53,949 nt of DNA from an uncultured Bacteroidales bacterium (lineage in GTDB: Bacteria > Bacteroidota > Bacteroidia > Bacteroidales > UBA932), in the NCBI GenBank assembly GCA_947253655.1, contig CAMYAE010000013.1, positions 1 to 53,949 on the forward strand, written 5' to 3'. Position numbers and translations under genes: made by a program. The notes beneath the pieces are model-generated. The model was not told the origin of the DNA. It saw only the letters and a program-made list of their open reading frames with translations, and ran no database searches. This document shows, in pieces, positions 43,413 to 51,638 of the stretch. Position 1 is the stretch's first letter. The number at the start of each line of letters is the position of its first letter.

Positions 43413-45143
43413 CTATAGAGTCTGCCCGCCGATAAATTCCCTCATAATTGAAGTCGGAGGAATTGCTTGTATCTCAGACGGTTGCAATGCGACTATGAAG
43501 TCTAAGAATTTCAAGAGCCTGACAGCCTCGCAATGTGCAGGAGAGCTTGGCGGAATTCGCCTGAGCAAAGGCTCGGCATAATACTTCAGCATCGGTAACT
43601 CGTACAGTAAGGCGGAATTGAACAGGGCGTCGGCATTTTCCTGAAAAGGAAAGATGTTTCTTTCTTCACCCCTGCGTACACTGTTCCAGCGCATTATTGT
43701 TTCCTCCGGGCTTATTCCCCTCGTCCTGTTGTCTCTGACCATTCGGCGCAGCAGGCGGTTGTCGGACGTGGAAATATTGTTGTTTTCATCCAAATTCAAA
43801 GAGGTAAGGGCGGAAACATAGACTCTGAAGACCTTGGTCTGGTCTACGTTCGGCACCATTTCAGGATTAAGTGCATGGATTCCCTCCATGATGAGAATGT
43901 CTTTCTCGTTCAGGCGCATTCTGTTCCCGACAAATGTCCGTTTGCCTTTCTTGAAATCATATTTAGGGATTTCGACTTCCTTGCCTGCAAGCAATTCATT
44001 GAGTTGTGTGCTGAGAAAATCGATATCCATTGCGTGAAGCGATTCGAAATCGTATTCTCCGTTCTCGTTCTTAGGAGTGAAGTTCCTGTCTACGAAATAG
44101 TTGTCCAATTCAATTACCTTAGGGTTCAGACCGAGCACGCGGCATTGCATTTCCAACCTTAACGAAGAAGATGTCTTTCCGCTTGAAGACGGACCGGCGA
44201 TGAAGATGATTTTTATTTGATTCTTCCTCGCGGCAATCATGTCAGCTATTGCTGAATATTTCCTTTCATGAAGAGCTTCGGCTATATTTATGATTTTCAC
44301 GGCAAGGCCGTTCAATATGGCCTTGTTCAAAGTCCCAACTCCGCTCGCTCCGAGCACATCGCACCAGTCGGAATACTCTTTCAGAGAGGCTGCTATCTTG
44401 GATTGGCGTCTCATCGGCACCACCTTTGTGAAATCCCCGTATGGCGGTAGCTGGAGGCAGAAACCCTCATTGAAGCCTGCAATGTCGAACAATGTCAGGC
44501 AACCTGTGGAGGACACGAGAGGTCCGTGGAATGTATCAATTTGACCGCCAAGGCTATAGACACTGCACACAAATCTGCCCAAGGAACGGAAGAGTTCCGC
44601 CTTTTCCGGTTGGTGATTGGCAAGGAATATCTTTTCGGCTTCAGCTACGGCCATTTTTTTTCTGATGAAAGGTAGATCCATCTTAATATATTTCCACATC
44701 AGCTCCTTGATTTTATCGAGTTCGGCATCTGTGGCGAAATATTCCAGGTGCTTTCCCTGCTCGTCGACATACAGCTCTTTTATTTCACAATAAAGCCCGA
44801 CGGGCAGAGAATGTTCCACACAAAGGTATTTGTCAGGATACAACTCTCTGACTGCTTTTTGGAGCACGAAACAAATGGATCTTATATAGGCTCTTCTGCC
44901 GTCAGGGTGGTTATAGCCGATAAATTCCACTTTCTGCGAAAATACGAATTTATAGTCGAGGTCTTTCAATTTGTTGTCCACCAAGGCCGCGAGTACAGGA
45001 TATTCTATTCCCGTTTTAGGCTCTTTTACTGTGGTGATGCCGGCCTGCTCCATGAGTTCCTTGACACTCATCCCGAATTCTGCCTTTAAGACATTGCCAT
45101 TATTGACGCAGTGTACGTCTATTACATTTTCTGTCCTTTCCAT
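43413..45143 (-). CDS. Nucleoside (uridine-type) kinase with N-terminal TGS/ThrRS-like domains
   Basis: 576 residues, more than twice the length of plain Udk. Residues about 1-75 form a TGS domain. The next part (about 75-250, including YIRSICFVLQKAVRELYP) resembles the editing-domain region that follows TGS in threonyl-tRNA synthetase. The kinase part begins at IFIAGPSSSGKTSSS (Walker A near residue 317) and continues with VIELDNYFVDRNFTP and ILIMEGIHALNPEMVP, typical of uridine kinase/phosphoribulokinase folds. It presumably phosphorylates a pyrimidine nucleoside; the function of the N-terminal part is unknown. This fusion is widespread in Bacteroidetes. It is 15 bp downstream of uvrA. Confidence 0.86.
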   Translation of the reverse strand: MERTENVIDVHCVNNGNVLKAEFGMSVKELMEQAGITTVKEPKTGIEYPVLAALVDNKLKDLDYKFVFSQKVEFIGYNHPDGRRAYIRSICFVLQKAVRELYPDKYLCVEHSLPVGLYCEIKELYVDEQGKHLEYFATDAELDKIKELMWKYIKMDLPFIRKKMAVAEAEKIFLANHQPEKAELFRSLGRFVCSVYSLGGQIDTFHGPLVSSTGCLTLFDIAGFNEGFCLQLPPYGDFTKVVPMRRQSKIAASLKEYSDWCDVLGASGVGTLNKAILNGLAVKIINIAEALHERKYSAIADMIAARKNQIKIIFIAGPSSSGKTSSSLRLEMQCRVLGLNPKVIELDNYFVDRNFTPKNENGEYDFESLHAMDIDFLSTQLNELLAGKEVEIPKYDFKKGKRTFVGNRMRLNEKDILIMEGIHALNPEMVPNVDQTKVFRVYVSALTSLNLDENNNISTSDNRLLRRMVRDNRTRGISPEETIMRWNSVRRGEERNIFPFQENADALFNSALLYELPMLKYYAEPLLRRIPPSSPAHCEAVRLLKFLDFIVALQPSEIQAIPPTSIMREFIGGQTL

Positions 45144-45158
45144 TTTATAATTAATATA

Positions 45159-47951
45159 TTACAGCACGTCTTTCAAATATGGGCCGGTGACCGAGTCCGG
45201 GTTGTCTGCAATTTGCTCCGGTGTCCCCTGAGCCACTATATATCCTCCTTTTTTCCCGCCCTCAGGTCCGAGATCGAAAATATAGTCCACGGATTTCAAC
45301 ACATCTATGTTATGTTCTATTATTATCACTGTGTTGCCCTGTTCGACAAGCTGCTGGAGCACGTCCAAAAGAATTTTTATATCTTCAAAATGCAGACCTG
45401 TGGTAGGCTCGTCCAATATATACAGAGTGTTGCCGGTAGCTTTTTTATACAATTCCGATGCCAATTTCATCCTTTGGCTTTCACCGCCGGAAAGTGTGAC
45501 GGACGACTGTCCCAAATGGATGTATCCCAAACCTACATCCAACAGAGCTTTCAGCTTTTGGGCAATTTTAGGGACAGGCTTGAAAAACTCATAAGCCTCG
45601 TTTACGGGCATTTCCAACACGTCATTGATGCTCTTGCCCTTATATTTGACGGCAAGAGTGTCCTCTTTATATCTTTTCCCACGGCATTCGTCACATACCA
45701 CATTCACCGATGGGAGGAAATTCATTTCGATAACCTTTATTCCTGCTCCCTTGCACTCCTCGCAACGGCCTCCCGGCACATTGAAAGAGAATCGGCCTGC
45801 TCCAAATCCTCTGACTTTCGCATCAAGAGTGTCTGCAAACAGCTCCCTTATATCCCCGAACACACCTGTGAATGTCGCGGGATTGCTTCTTGGCGTTCGC
45901 CCTATTGGATTCTGGTCAATCTCAATTAGTTTGTCTATATTCTCTATTCCCAATATGCAGTCGTGTGGCAGGGGGTGCAGTTTGGAATTGTAGAATTTGT
46001 TTTTGAGCACAGGCATAAGGGTCTCATTGATCAGAGAAGACTTGCCGCTGCCGCTCACTCCGCTTATGCCGATGAATGTGCCGAGAGGCAAATCTATGTC
46101 TACATTTTTCAGATTGTTGCCTCTTGCTCCGCGTATGCCCAGGAAATCTCCGTTCCCCGTTCTCCTGCTTGCCGGGACTTCAATCTTCTTGTTCCCTTTG
46201 AGATATTCAAGCGTAAGGGACGGTCCTATGACACAATGGGACAGCGTTTCCTTGTCCGGCCTCTTGCCGCCCAGAAGATACGGCACAGGGGCGTTGAGGC
46301 AAATCCTGCCGCCCTCCACGCCGGCACCGGGACCTACGTCTACTATCCAGTCGGCGGCAGTCATAGTCTCTGCGTCATGCTCGACCACCATGACCGAATT
46401 GCCCTCGTCTCTCAATTCTTTCAAGGAATTGATAAGTTTGCGGTTGTCCCTCTGGTGCAGGCCGATACTCGGCTCGTCAAGTATATACAGCACATTCACC
46501 AATTTTGAGCCGATTTGGGTCGCCAACCTTATCCTTTGCCCCTCTCCTCCTGACAATGAAGCAGTTGCACGGTCCAGTGACAGATAGTCCAAGCCCACAT
46601 CCAAAATAAATCCTACCCTGTCGTTAAGCTCTTTAAGAATATCCCTTGCAATTTTATTTTCCCTCGAATTCAATTTATCCGGCAGGCCTTCCAACCATAG
46701 TTTCAGTTCAGACATCTCCATTGCAGCCACCTCGGAAATGGTTTTCCCGTCAATCCTGAAACAGTTCACCTCCTCTTTGAGCCGTGTGCCGTGACAGACC
46801 GGGCAGGCAATCTTATCTTCAATATTTTCCACTATGCCGGGGAATGCAACCATTTCAGACATAGAGCCTTCGCCTACCCGGAACAGTTCGTCCGACCCGA
46901 ATACGATCAAGGATATGACATCATCGGGAACTGCGGCGATAGGGTCGTATAAAGAAAAATTATATTTCCTTGCAATAGAGCGGATTATATCGAATTTTTT
47001 GGTTTCCCTTATTTTGCCCAAAGGCACTATTCCGCCGTCCGCTATGGATATGTTCCTGTCCGGAATAATCGTGTCCATATTCACATCTACGATCATGCCG
47101 AGCCCTTTGCAATGCGGACAATAGCCCTCCGGAGAATTGAATGAGAAAGAATGAGGTGCCGGCTCCTGCAATGAAATGCCGGTGTCTGGATCTACAAGGT
47201 GCTTGGAAAAATGCTGCAGCTCTCCGGTTTCCATATCCATTACGGCCACGGACCCCTTGCCTCTGTTAAGAGCCGTCATCACCGATTCCTTTATCCGCTT
47301 TTCATCTCCGCTCTCCGGCTTTAATTTGTCTACTACCAACTCTATAAAGTGGCTTTTATATCTGTCGAGAGCCGTTACTGATCCCAATTCCAATATTTCC
47401 CCGTCTATTCTAACTTCAGTATATCCTCTTTTCCTGAGCCGGTCGAACAATTCTTTGTAATGCCCTTTCCTTCCTCTCACCATTGGGGCGAGAAGATAGC
47501 ATTTCCTGCCTTTATAGGCGGTCATTATCAGGTCTACAATCTGCTCATCGGTATATCTCACCATTTCTTTGCCGGACACAGGTGAATATGCCCTTGAAGC
47601 TCTTGCGTAAAGCAGTCTCATAAAGTCGAAGATTTCGGTTATTGTGCCGACCGTAGACCGGGGATTGTTGCCTGTTGTCTTCTGCTCTATGGCTATTATC
47701 GGGCTCAAGCCCTTGACTTCTTCTATTTCAGGCTTTTCCAGCACACCCATAAAATGTTTGGCATACGTACTCAGGGTGTCCATATATCGCCTCTGTCCTT
47801 CAGCATAGATTGTGTCGAAAGCCAAGGATGACTTTCCGCTGCCGCTCAGCCCTGTCACAACGACAAACTCGCCCCGTGGAATATCCACATTTATTCCTCT
47901 GAGATTATGTGCTTTCGCCCCGTATATTTCTATATATTCTTTCTTAGCCAT
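45159..47951 (-). CDS. uvrA: Excinuclease ABC subunit A
   Basis: 930 residues from the ATG at 47951; a further in-frame ATG at 47972 would add seven residues and overlap the candidate promoter. Two ABC ATPase halves: VVTGLSGSGKSSLAFDT and GISGVSGSGKSSLINET (Walker A), with LSGGEGQRIRLATQI and LSGGESQRMKLASEL signatures. Zinc fingers are at CPVCHGTRLKEE and the CEECKGAG...CDECRGKRY pair. UvrA finds bulky DNA lesions and loads UvrB in nucleotide excision repair. It is upstream of the nucleoside kinase gene by 15 bp on the same strand. Confidence 0.97.
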   Translation of the reverse strand: MAKKEYIEIYGAKAHNLRGINVDIPRGEFVVVTGLSGSGKSSLAFDTIYAEGQRRYMDTLSTYAKHFMGVLEKPEIEEVKGLSPIIAIEQKTTGNNPRSTVGTITEIFDFMRLLYARASRAYSPVSGKEMVRYTDEQIVDLIMTAYKGRKCYLLAPMVRGRKGHYKELFDRLRKRGYTEVRIDGEILELGSVTALDRYKSHFIELVVDKLKPESGDEKRIKESVMTALNRGKGSVAVMDMETGELQHFSKHLVDPDTGISLQEPAPHSFSFNSPEGYCPHCKGLGMIVDVNMDTIIPDRNISIADGGIVPLGKIRETKKFDIIRSIARKYNFSLYDPIAAVPDDVISLIVFGSDELFRVGEGSMSEMVAFPGIVENIEDKIACPVCHGTRLKEEVNCFRIDGKTISEVAAMEMSELKLWLEGLPDKLNSRENKIARDILKELNDRVGFILDVGLDYLSLDRATASLSGGEGQRIRLATQIGSKLVNVLYILDEPSIGLHQRDNRKLINSLKELRDEGNSVMVVEHDAETMTAADWIVDVGPGAGVEGGRICLNAPVPYLLGGKRPDKETLSHCVIGPSLTLEYLKGNKKIEVPASRRTGNGDFLGIRGARGNNLKNVDIDLPLGTFIGISGVSGSGKSSLINETLMPVLKNKFYNSKLHPLPHDCILGIENIDKLIEIDQNPIGRTPRSNPATFTGVFGDIRELFADTLDAKVRGFGAGRFSFNVPGGRCEECKGAGIKVIEMNFLPSVNVVCDECRGKRYKEDTLAVKYKGKSINDVLEMPVNEAYEFFKPVPKIAQKLKALLDVGLGYIHLGQSSVTLSGGESQRMKLASELYKKATGNTLYILDEPTTGLHFEDIKILLDVLQQLVEQGNTVIIIEHNIDVLKSVDYIFDLGPEGGKKGGYIVAQGTPEQIADNPDSVTGPYLKDVL

Positions 47952-47969
47952 ATTACTGTACAAACCATA

Positions 47970-47977
47970 CAAATTTA
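47970..47977 (-). promoter_or_regulatory. Candidate -7 box for uvrA
   Basis: Minus-strand TAAATTTG is an exact -7 match 18 bp before the uvrA ATG at 47951, implying a leader of about 10-12 nt. No exact TTTG lies at -33. Confidence 0.45.
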
Positions 47978-48039
47978 CTCAAAAAATAATATTCTGTAAT
48001 TTCTGCGGCAGTACCATTGCTGTAATAGCTCTTTTAAAC

Positions 48040-49314
48040 TCACTGTAAAATCCACTTCCAAACAGGCATGACTTCTATGATGCCAAAATTATCTTCAATT
48101 TTATCGGATTCGTCATTTGTCAATATCAAACGCCGCTTACAAGAGAGAACACCGGGTAATTTTTTCAATGCATTAACCTCACGCTCATAAGTTGCGGAGG
48201 ATTGAGCAATGCTATACGATACCTGTATGGCAAGGCTTTCCTCCGGTACATAAAAGTCAACCTCCACTTTATCATTATAGAAGAAAACGCGCTCGTTGTC
48301 AGCATCATGCCCGTACTTCTGGAACAGGGCAAGGGCAACGATGTTTTCAAGCAGCATAGTGTCTCCGTCAAGAAGAAACAGGTCAAGTATTCCATTGTCA
48401 ATGATGTAGTATTTGCAAGATGTCTCCTTCTCCGAGAACGTTGCGGTGACATTTCGCAGGCGCAACAAGAGCCATGCAGCCTCACTGTATTCAATGTATT
48501 TGCTGACAGTTGGCATCGTTATTTTTCCACCTACCGAGGAAAGAACGTTGGCCAGACGATTATATGATACGGGCCGTCCCACATTCTCTGCCAATTTTTT
48601 TAGCATAAGACGCAGAAGATTCGAGTTAGTTATCTTATTGCGACTGGCTATATCACCGAGATATATTTTCTGGAAGGTGCTACTTAGATAATTGCGCTTT
48701 ACTGATAGCCCTACCGACTCTGGTAATCCTCCCCACAAGAGATACTCGTTCCAAGCTCGTAACACCCTTGCCCGTGATTCTGTCCCCAATAATGATATTT
48801 CATCGTAAGGAATCTCTTGTATGTTCAAGAACTCCCGAAAACTGTATGGATAGACTTCTGTTGACAGGTAACGCCCACCTAAGGTAGTCATGACCTCTGA
48901 CGACAACATATTGGCATTGCTGCCTGTAACCCAGACATAATACTTTGCATCGGCCAATCGGCGAGCAAACTTCTCCCAACCCTCTATAATCTGAATTTCA
49001 TCCAAGAAAAGCATTGGTCTCTTTCCATACATTTCAGCATGAGCCTCCAATATTAGCTCAAAATCGCTTCTGTCAAACTGTGCGAGGCGGTCATCTTCAA
49101 AGTTAAGATAGAGCATTTCCTCCCAGTTATGTCCGGAAGCCAACATCTGTTGCATCTTTTGGTACAACATGAAAGACTTCCCTGCACGGCGTACACCTAC
49201 AAACACCCGGCATGAGAAGTCGTCAGAAGGCAAGGTGCGAGGAATTACCTTGTAGTTTTCAACATCTTTTTGGTTGGTTGCCAAAACCTGTTTAAGTGTG
49301 TCTTTGGTTATCAT
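48040..49314 (-). CDS. Second AAA ATPase with DUF4143-type domain
   Basis: 424 residues. Walker A is GVRRAGKSFML near residue 40 and Walker B is MLFLDEIQIIEGW near residue 105; VWVTGSNANMLSSE is the sensor-like segment typical of AAA_14. The C-terminal half (about 200-424) carries VFFYNDKVEVDFYVPEESLAIQVSYS, the nuclease-like D...Q/ExS variant of DUF4143. Sequence similarity to the ATPase at 9331 is low outside these motifs, so it is a different subfamily and not a recent copy. Function unknown. It also has direct repeats just upstream. No flanking repeats like those of the other ATPase were found. Confidence 0.85.
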   Translation of the reverse strand: MITKDTLKQVLATNQKDVENYKVIPRTLPSDDFSCRVFVGVRRAGKSFMLYQKMQQMLASGHNWEEMLYLNFEDDRLAQFDRSDFELILEAHAEMYGKRPMLFLDEIQIIEGWEKFARRLADAKYYVWVTGSNANMLSSEVMTTLGGRYLSTEVYPYSFREFLNIQEIPYDEISLLGTESRARVLRAWNEYLLWGGLPESVGLSVKRNYLSSTFQKIYLGDIASRNKITNSNLLRLMLKKLAENVGRPVSYNRLANVLSSVGGKITMPTVSKYIEYSEAAWLLLRLRNVTATFSEKETSCKYYIIDNGILDLFLLDGDTMLLENIVALALFQKYGHDADNERVFFYNDKVEVDFYVPEESLAIQVSYSIAQSSATYEREVNALKKLPGVLSCKRRLILTNDESDKIEDNFGIIEVMPVWKWILQ

Positions 49315-49338
49315 ATATAACGTTCTTCAAAATACCGC

Positions 49339-49381
49339 TTTGAATTTTCGTTGTAAAGTTATAAATTATATTTTGAATTTT
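49339..49381 (-). repeat. Direct repeat upstream of the second ATPase gene
   Basis: TTTGAATTTT occurs at 49339-49348 and 49372-49381, 33 bp apart (about three helix turns), 25-67 bp before the ATPase ATG. The core resembles the TTTGGAAATTTG repeated upstream of the first ATPase. It may be an operator, though both are A/T-rich and chance is harder to exclude here. Confidence 0.5.
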
Positions 49382-49513
49382 ACACTTTTCGTTTATCATT
49401 AAGTAAATGCCAATCATGTCCTAACATTTCTCCAGCAATAGTTAGTTAAAAATTCAATAAGTTACGCCGTCTTGGCACTTCCGGTTACCAGGATAACGGA
49501 CGACAAGTTGAAT

Positions 49514-49527
49514 GGTAAATATTTACC
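49514..49527. promoter_or_regulatory. 14-bp palindrome in the ATPase/MBL gap
   Basis: GGTAAATATTTACC is a perfect palindrome 46 bp before the MBL-fold gene's -7 start region. It could bind a dimeric regulator of either divergent gene. The rest of the 271-bp gap 49315-49585 shows only the ATPase repeats and the -7 box. Confidence 0.45.
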
Positions 49528-49559
49528 GCAGTATTGATAGATTACACAAAGATATTGAC

Positions 49560-49567
49560 TAAATTTG
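49560..49567 (+). promoter_or_regulatory. Candidate -7 box for the MBL-fold gene
   Basis: TAAATTTG is an exact TAnnTTTG match 18 bp before the ATG at 49586. The -33 region has only TTGA at about the right place. Confidence 0.5.
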
Positions 49568-49585
49568 TGTTAAGATTTAATTACT

Positions 49586-50263
49586 ATGATAAATATTAAA
49601 ACCTTTTCTTGTAACCCGTTTCAGGAAAAGTGCTATATCGCTTGGGACAGGACCGGCTGCGGTGTTATCATTGATCCGGGGTGCTACGACGAGACAGAGG
49701 TGTCGGAATTGGAACAATTCATTGCCTCTAAAGGCATTAGACCGTCCGCTATATTGCTTACCCATGGGCATTTCGACCATATTTTCGGAGTAGGCCGGCT
49801 TTCGGAACGATATGGCATACCGGTATATATGAAGAAGGAAGACGGAGTTATTCTCCTAAACAACGGCAAATTGGCCTCGGCTTTTGGATTGAAGTCGCCC
49901 GATGTCGATTTCAAAACGACTGATGTTGCCGGAGGACAGCAGCTTGATTTCGGAGAAATGAGTTTTTCGGTAATTGAGACGCCCGGACACACCCCCGGCG
50001 GCGTATGCTATTACAGCAAGGCAGACAAAGTCGTTTTTACGGGAGATACTCTTTTTGCCGGCAGCATAGGCAGGACGGACGGCCCTTGGGGAGATTATGA
50101 CAAGCTGATAGTCAGCATAATGGACAATATTATGGGCATTGACGGGGATACGGACGTTCTGCCGGGGCACGGGCCGTCCACAACTATCGGTTATGAAAGG
50201 ACAAACAATCCTTTTCTCCAGCCTTTTAACGAGCCCGATGATTTTGAGTATACTGATTATTAA
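49586..50263 (+). CDS. MBL-fold metallo-hydrolase (glyoxalase II-like)
   Basis: 225 residues. The metal site is THGHFDH (about residues 54-60), with further ligands in ETPGHTPGG and FTGDTLFAGSIGRTD and a late PGHGPSTT. This pattern is that of the short glyoxalase II-like group, which hydrolyses thioesters or persulfides in the cytosol. It lacks the C-terminal helical domain of true glyoxalase II, so the substrate is uncertain. The deoxynucleoside kinase gene starts 11 bp downstream. Confidence 0.88.
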   Translation: MINIKTFSCNPFQEKCYIAWDRTGCGVIIDPGCYDETEVSELEQFIASKGIRPSAILLTHGHFDHIFGVGRLSERYGIPVYMKKEDGVILLNNGKLASAFGLKSPDVDFKTTDVAGGQQLDFGEMSFSVIETPGHTPGGVCYYSKADKVVFTGDTLFAGSIGRTDGPWGDYDKLIVSIMDNIMGIDGDTDVLPGHGPSTTIGYERTNNPFLQPFNEPDDFEYTDY

Positions 50264-50274
50264 AAGGATATATT

Positions 50275-50910
50275 ATGCATATAGGAATAGCCGGCAATAT
50301 CGGCAGCGGCAAGACGACATTGACGAGAATGCTATCGCAGCATTATGGGTGGGAGCCTAAGTATGAGGCGGTTACCTACAACCCGTATCTTGAGGACTAT
50401 TACAAGGATATCCCGCGCTGGTCCTTTAATCTTGAAGTGTATTTTCTTGAGCAGAGATTTAAGGATGTCTTGGAAATATCAAAGTCGCAATCCGTTGTAA
50501 TTCAAGACCGTACCATATTTGAAGGGGTCTATGTCTTTGTGGCTAACAATTTCGCGATGGGCAATCTTACCAAGCGGGATTTCGACACCTATATGGCGCT
50601 TTTCGACCTTATGATGTCTTTGGTCAAGGCTCCGGACCTGCTTATCTATCTGAAATCTTCCATTCCTCACTTAGTGTCGCGTATCCAGAAGAGGGGCCGC
50701 GATTATGAACAAGGAATAAGCATTGATTATCTGAAAGGGCTCAATGACCGTTACGATAAGTTCATCAACGAGGACTATAAGGGCAGGGTGCTGACTATCG
50801 AGTCCGATGAGTTGGATTTTGAGAACCGTCCGGAAGATTTCTCTCATATTACGGATTTGCTTGATTCAGAACTATATGGGCTCTTCGGCGATACCTTTCA
50901 AGTCAAATAA
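50275..50910 (+). CDS. Deoxynucleoside kinase, first of a tandem pair
   Basis: 211 residues. Walker A GNIGSGKTTL at residues 7-16, DRTIFEG (the ERS/DRS-like substrate loop) near residue 80 and the lid RIQKRGRDYEQG near residue 142 place it in the dGK/dCK family, which phosphorylates deoxynucleosides for salvage. The length matches the bacterial dAK/dGK form, where two kinases often act as a heterodimer. The neighbour at 51001 is a paralogue with an identical 68-bp tract, so the pair arose by duplication or exchanged sequence later. Confidence 0.9.
   Translation: MHIGIAGNIGSGKTTLTRMLSQHYGWEPKYEAVTYNPYLEDYYKDIPRWSFNLEVYFLEQRFKDVLEISKSQSVVIQDRTIFEGVYVFVANNFAMGNLTKRDFDTYMALFDLMMSLVKAPDLLIYLKSSIPHLVSRIQKRGRDYEQGISIDYLKGLNDRYDKFINEDYKGRVLTIESDELDFENRPEDFSHITDLLDSELYGLFGDTFQVK
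50599..50666 (+). repeat. 68-bp tract identical to one in the next gene
   Basis: Identical base for base to 51325-51392 while sequence just outside differs (GGCG before, TCAC after here; GGAT before, AAAC after there). It encodes FDLMMSLVKAPDLLIYLKSS in both. Identity at silent positions points to recent gene conversion between the two kinase genes. Confidence 0.9.
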
Positions 50911-50959
50911 TCCCAGGGAGGCGTCGTCTTAGGACTATGGGAAAATGATAAATAAATTA

Positions 50960-50967
50960 TAAATTTG
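50960..50967 (+). promoter_or_regulatory. Candidate -7 box for the second deoxynucleoside kinase
   Basis: TAAATTTG, an exact match, 33 bp before the ATG at 51001 in the 90-bp gap between the kinase genes. It overlaps the alternative start at 50965, which supports the 51001 start. Confidence 0.5.
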
Positions 50968-51000
50968 CAAAACCCTATAAGGGGTATAAATATAAGGATT

Positions 51001-51624
51001 ATGCATATTGCGATAGCAGGTAATATCGGTAGCGGCAAGACTACCCTGACAAAGATGCTTGCCGCCCATTACGGGTGGACGCCAAAGTTCGAATCGGTGG
51101 ATTTTAATCCATATCTCTCTGATTTTTATGAGGATATGGAGAGGTGGTCTTTTAATCTTCAGATATATTTCCTTAACAAAAGGTTCAAGGATGTGGTGGA
51201 TATTTCCAAGAACAATGATGTCATAATACAGGACAGAACGATTTATGAGGATGCGAGGATTTTTGCTCCCAACCTGCATGCAATGGGGCTTATGAGCTCC
51301 AGAGATTTTGAAAATTATTCGGATCTTTTCGACCTTATGATGTCTTTGGTCAAGGCTCCGGACCTGCTTATCTATCTGAAATCTTCCATTCCAAACCTTG
51401 TTTCGCAGATTCAGAAGCGCGGACGCGAGTATGAGAAAAGCATACGTATAGACTATATAACGGGACTGAACGAAAGGTATGAGGCTTGGATTAATGACTA
51501 TAAAGACAAACTGCTGATTATTGATGCAGACCGCTATAAGTTCGGCAACAGGCCGGAAGATTTTGAAGCCGTAACCGAAATGATTGATAATGAGCTGTTC
51601 GGGCTCTTCCCTTATACGAAATAA
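51001..51624 (+). CDS. Deoxynucleoside kinase, second of a tandem pair
   Basis: 207 residues from the ATG at 51001, whose MHIAIAGNIGSGKTTL lines up with the start of the first kinase; an ATG at 50965 would add 12 residues unlike the paralogue. Shared motifs are Walker A, QDRTIYEDA in place of QDRTIFEG, and the lid QIQKRGREYEKS. Differences in the substrate loop (EDARIFAPNLHAMGL against EGVYVFVANNFAMGN) suggest different base preference, as in dAK/dGK pairs. It may have its own promoter. Confidence 0.89.
   Translation: MHIAIAGNIGSGKTTLTKMLAAHYGWTPKFESVDFNPYLSDFYEDMERWSFNLQIYFLNKRFKDVVDISKNNDVIIQDRTIYEDARIFAPNLHAMGLMSSRDFENYSDLFDLMMSLVKAPDLLIYLKSSIPNLVSQIQKRGREYEKSIRIDYITGLNERYEAWINDYKDKLLIIDADRYKFGNRPEDFEAVTEMIDNELFGLFPYTK
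51325..51392 (+). repeat. 68-bp tract identical to one in the previous gene
   Basis: Second copy of the tract at 50599-50666, starting 726 bp further on. Both copies occupy the same codons relative to the kinase fold, just before the lid. Confidence 0.9.
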
Positions 51625-51638
51625 ATACTATTGAATAT

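Noticed and set aside
47990..49585. Possible flanking repeats around the second DUF4143-type ATPase, like those around the first
   Set aside because: I compared the sequence on both sides and saw only short chance matches such as GCAGTA. Its insertion history cannot be read here.
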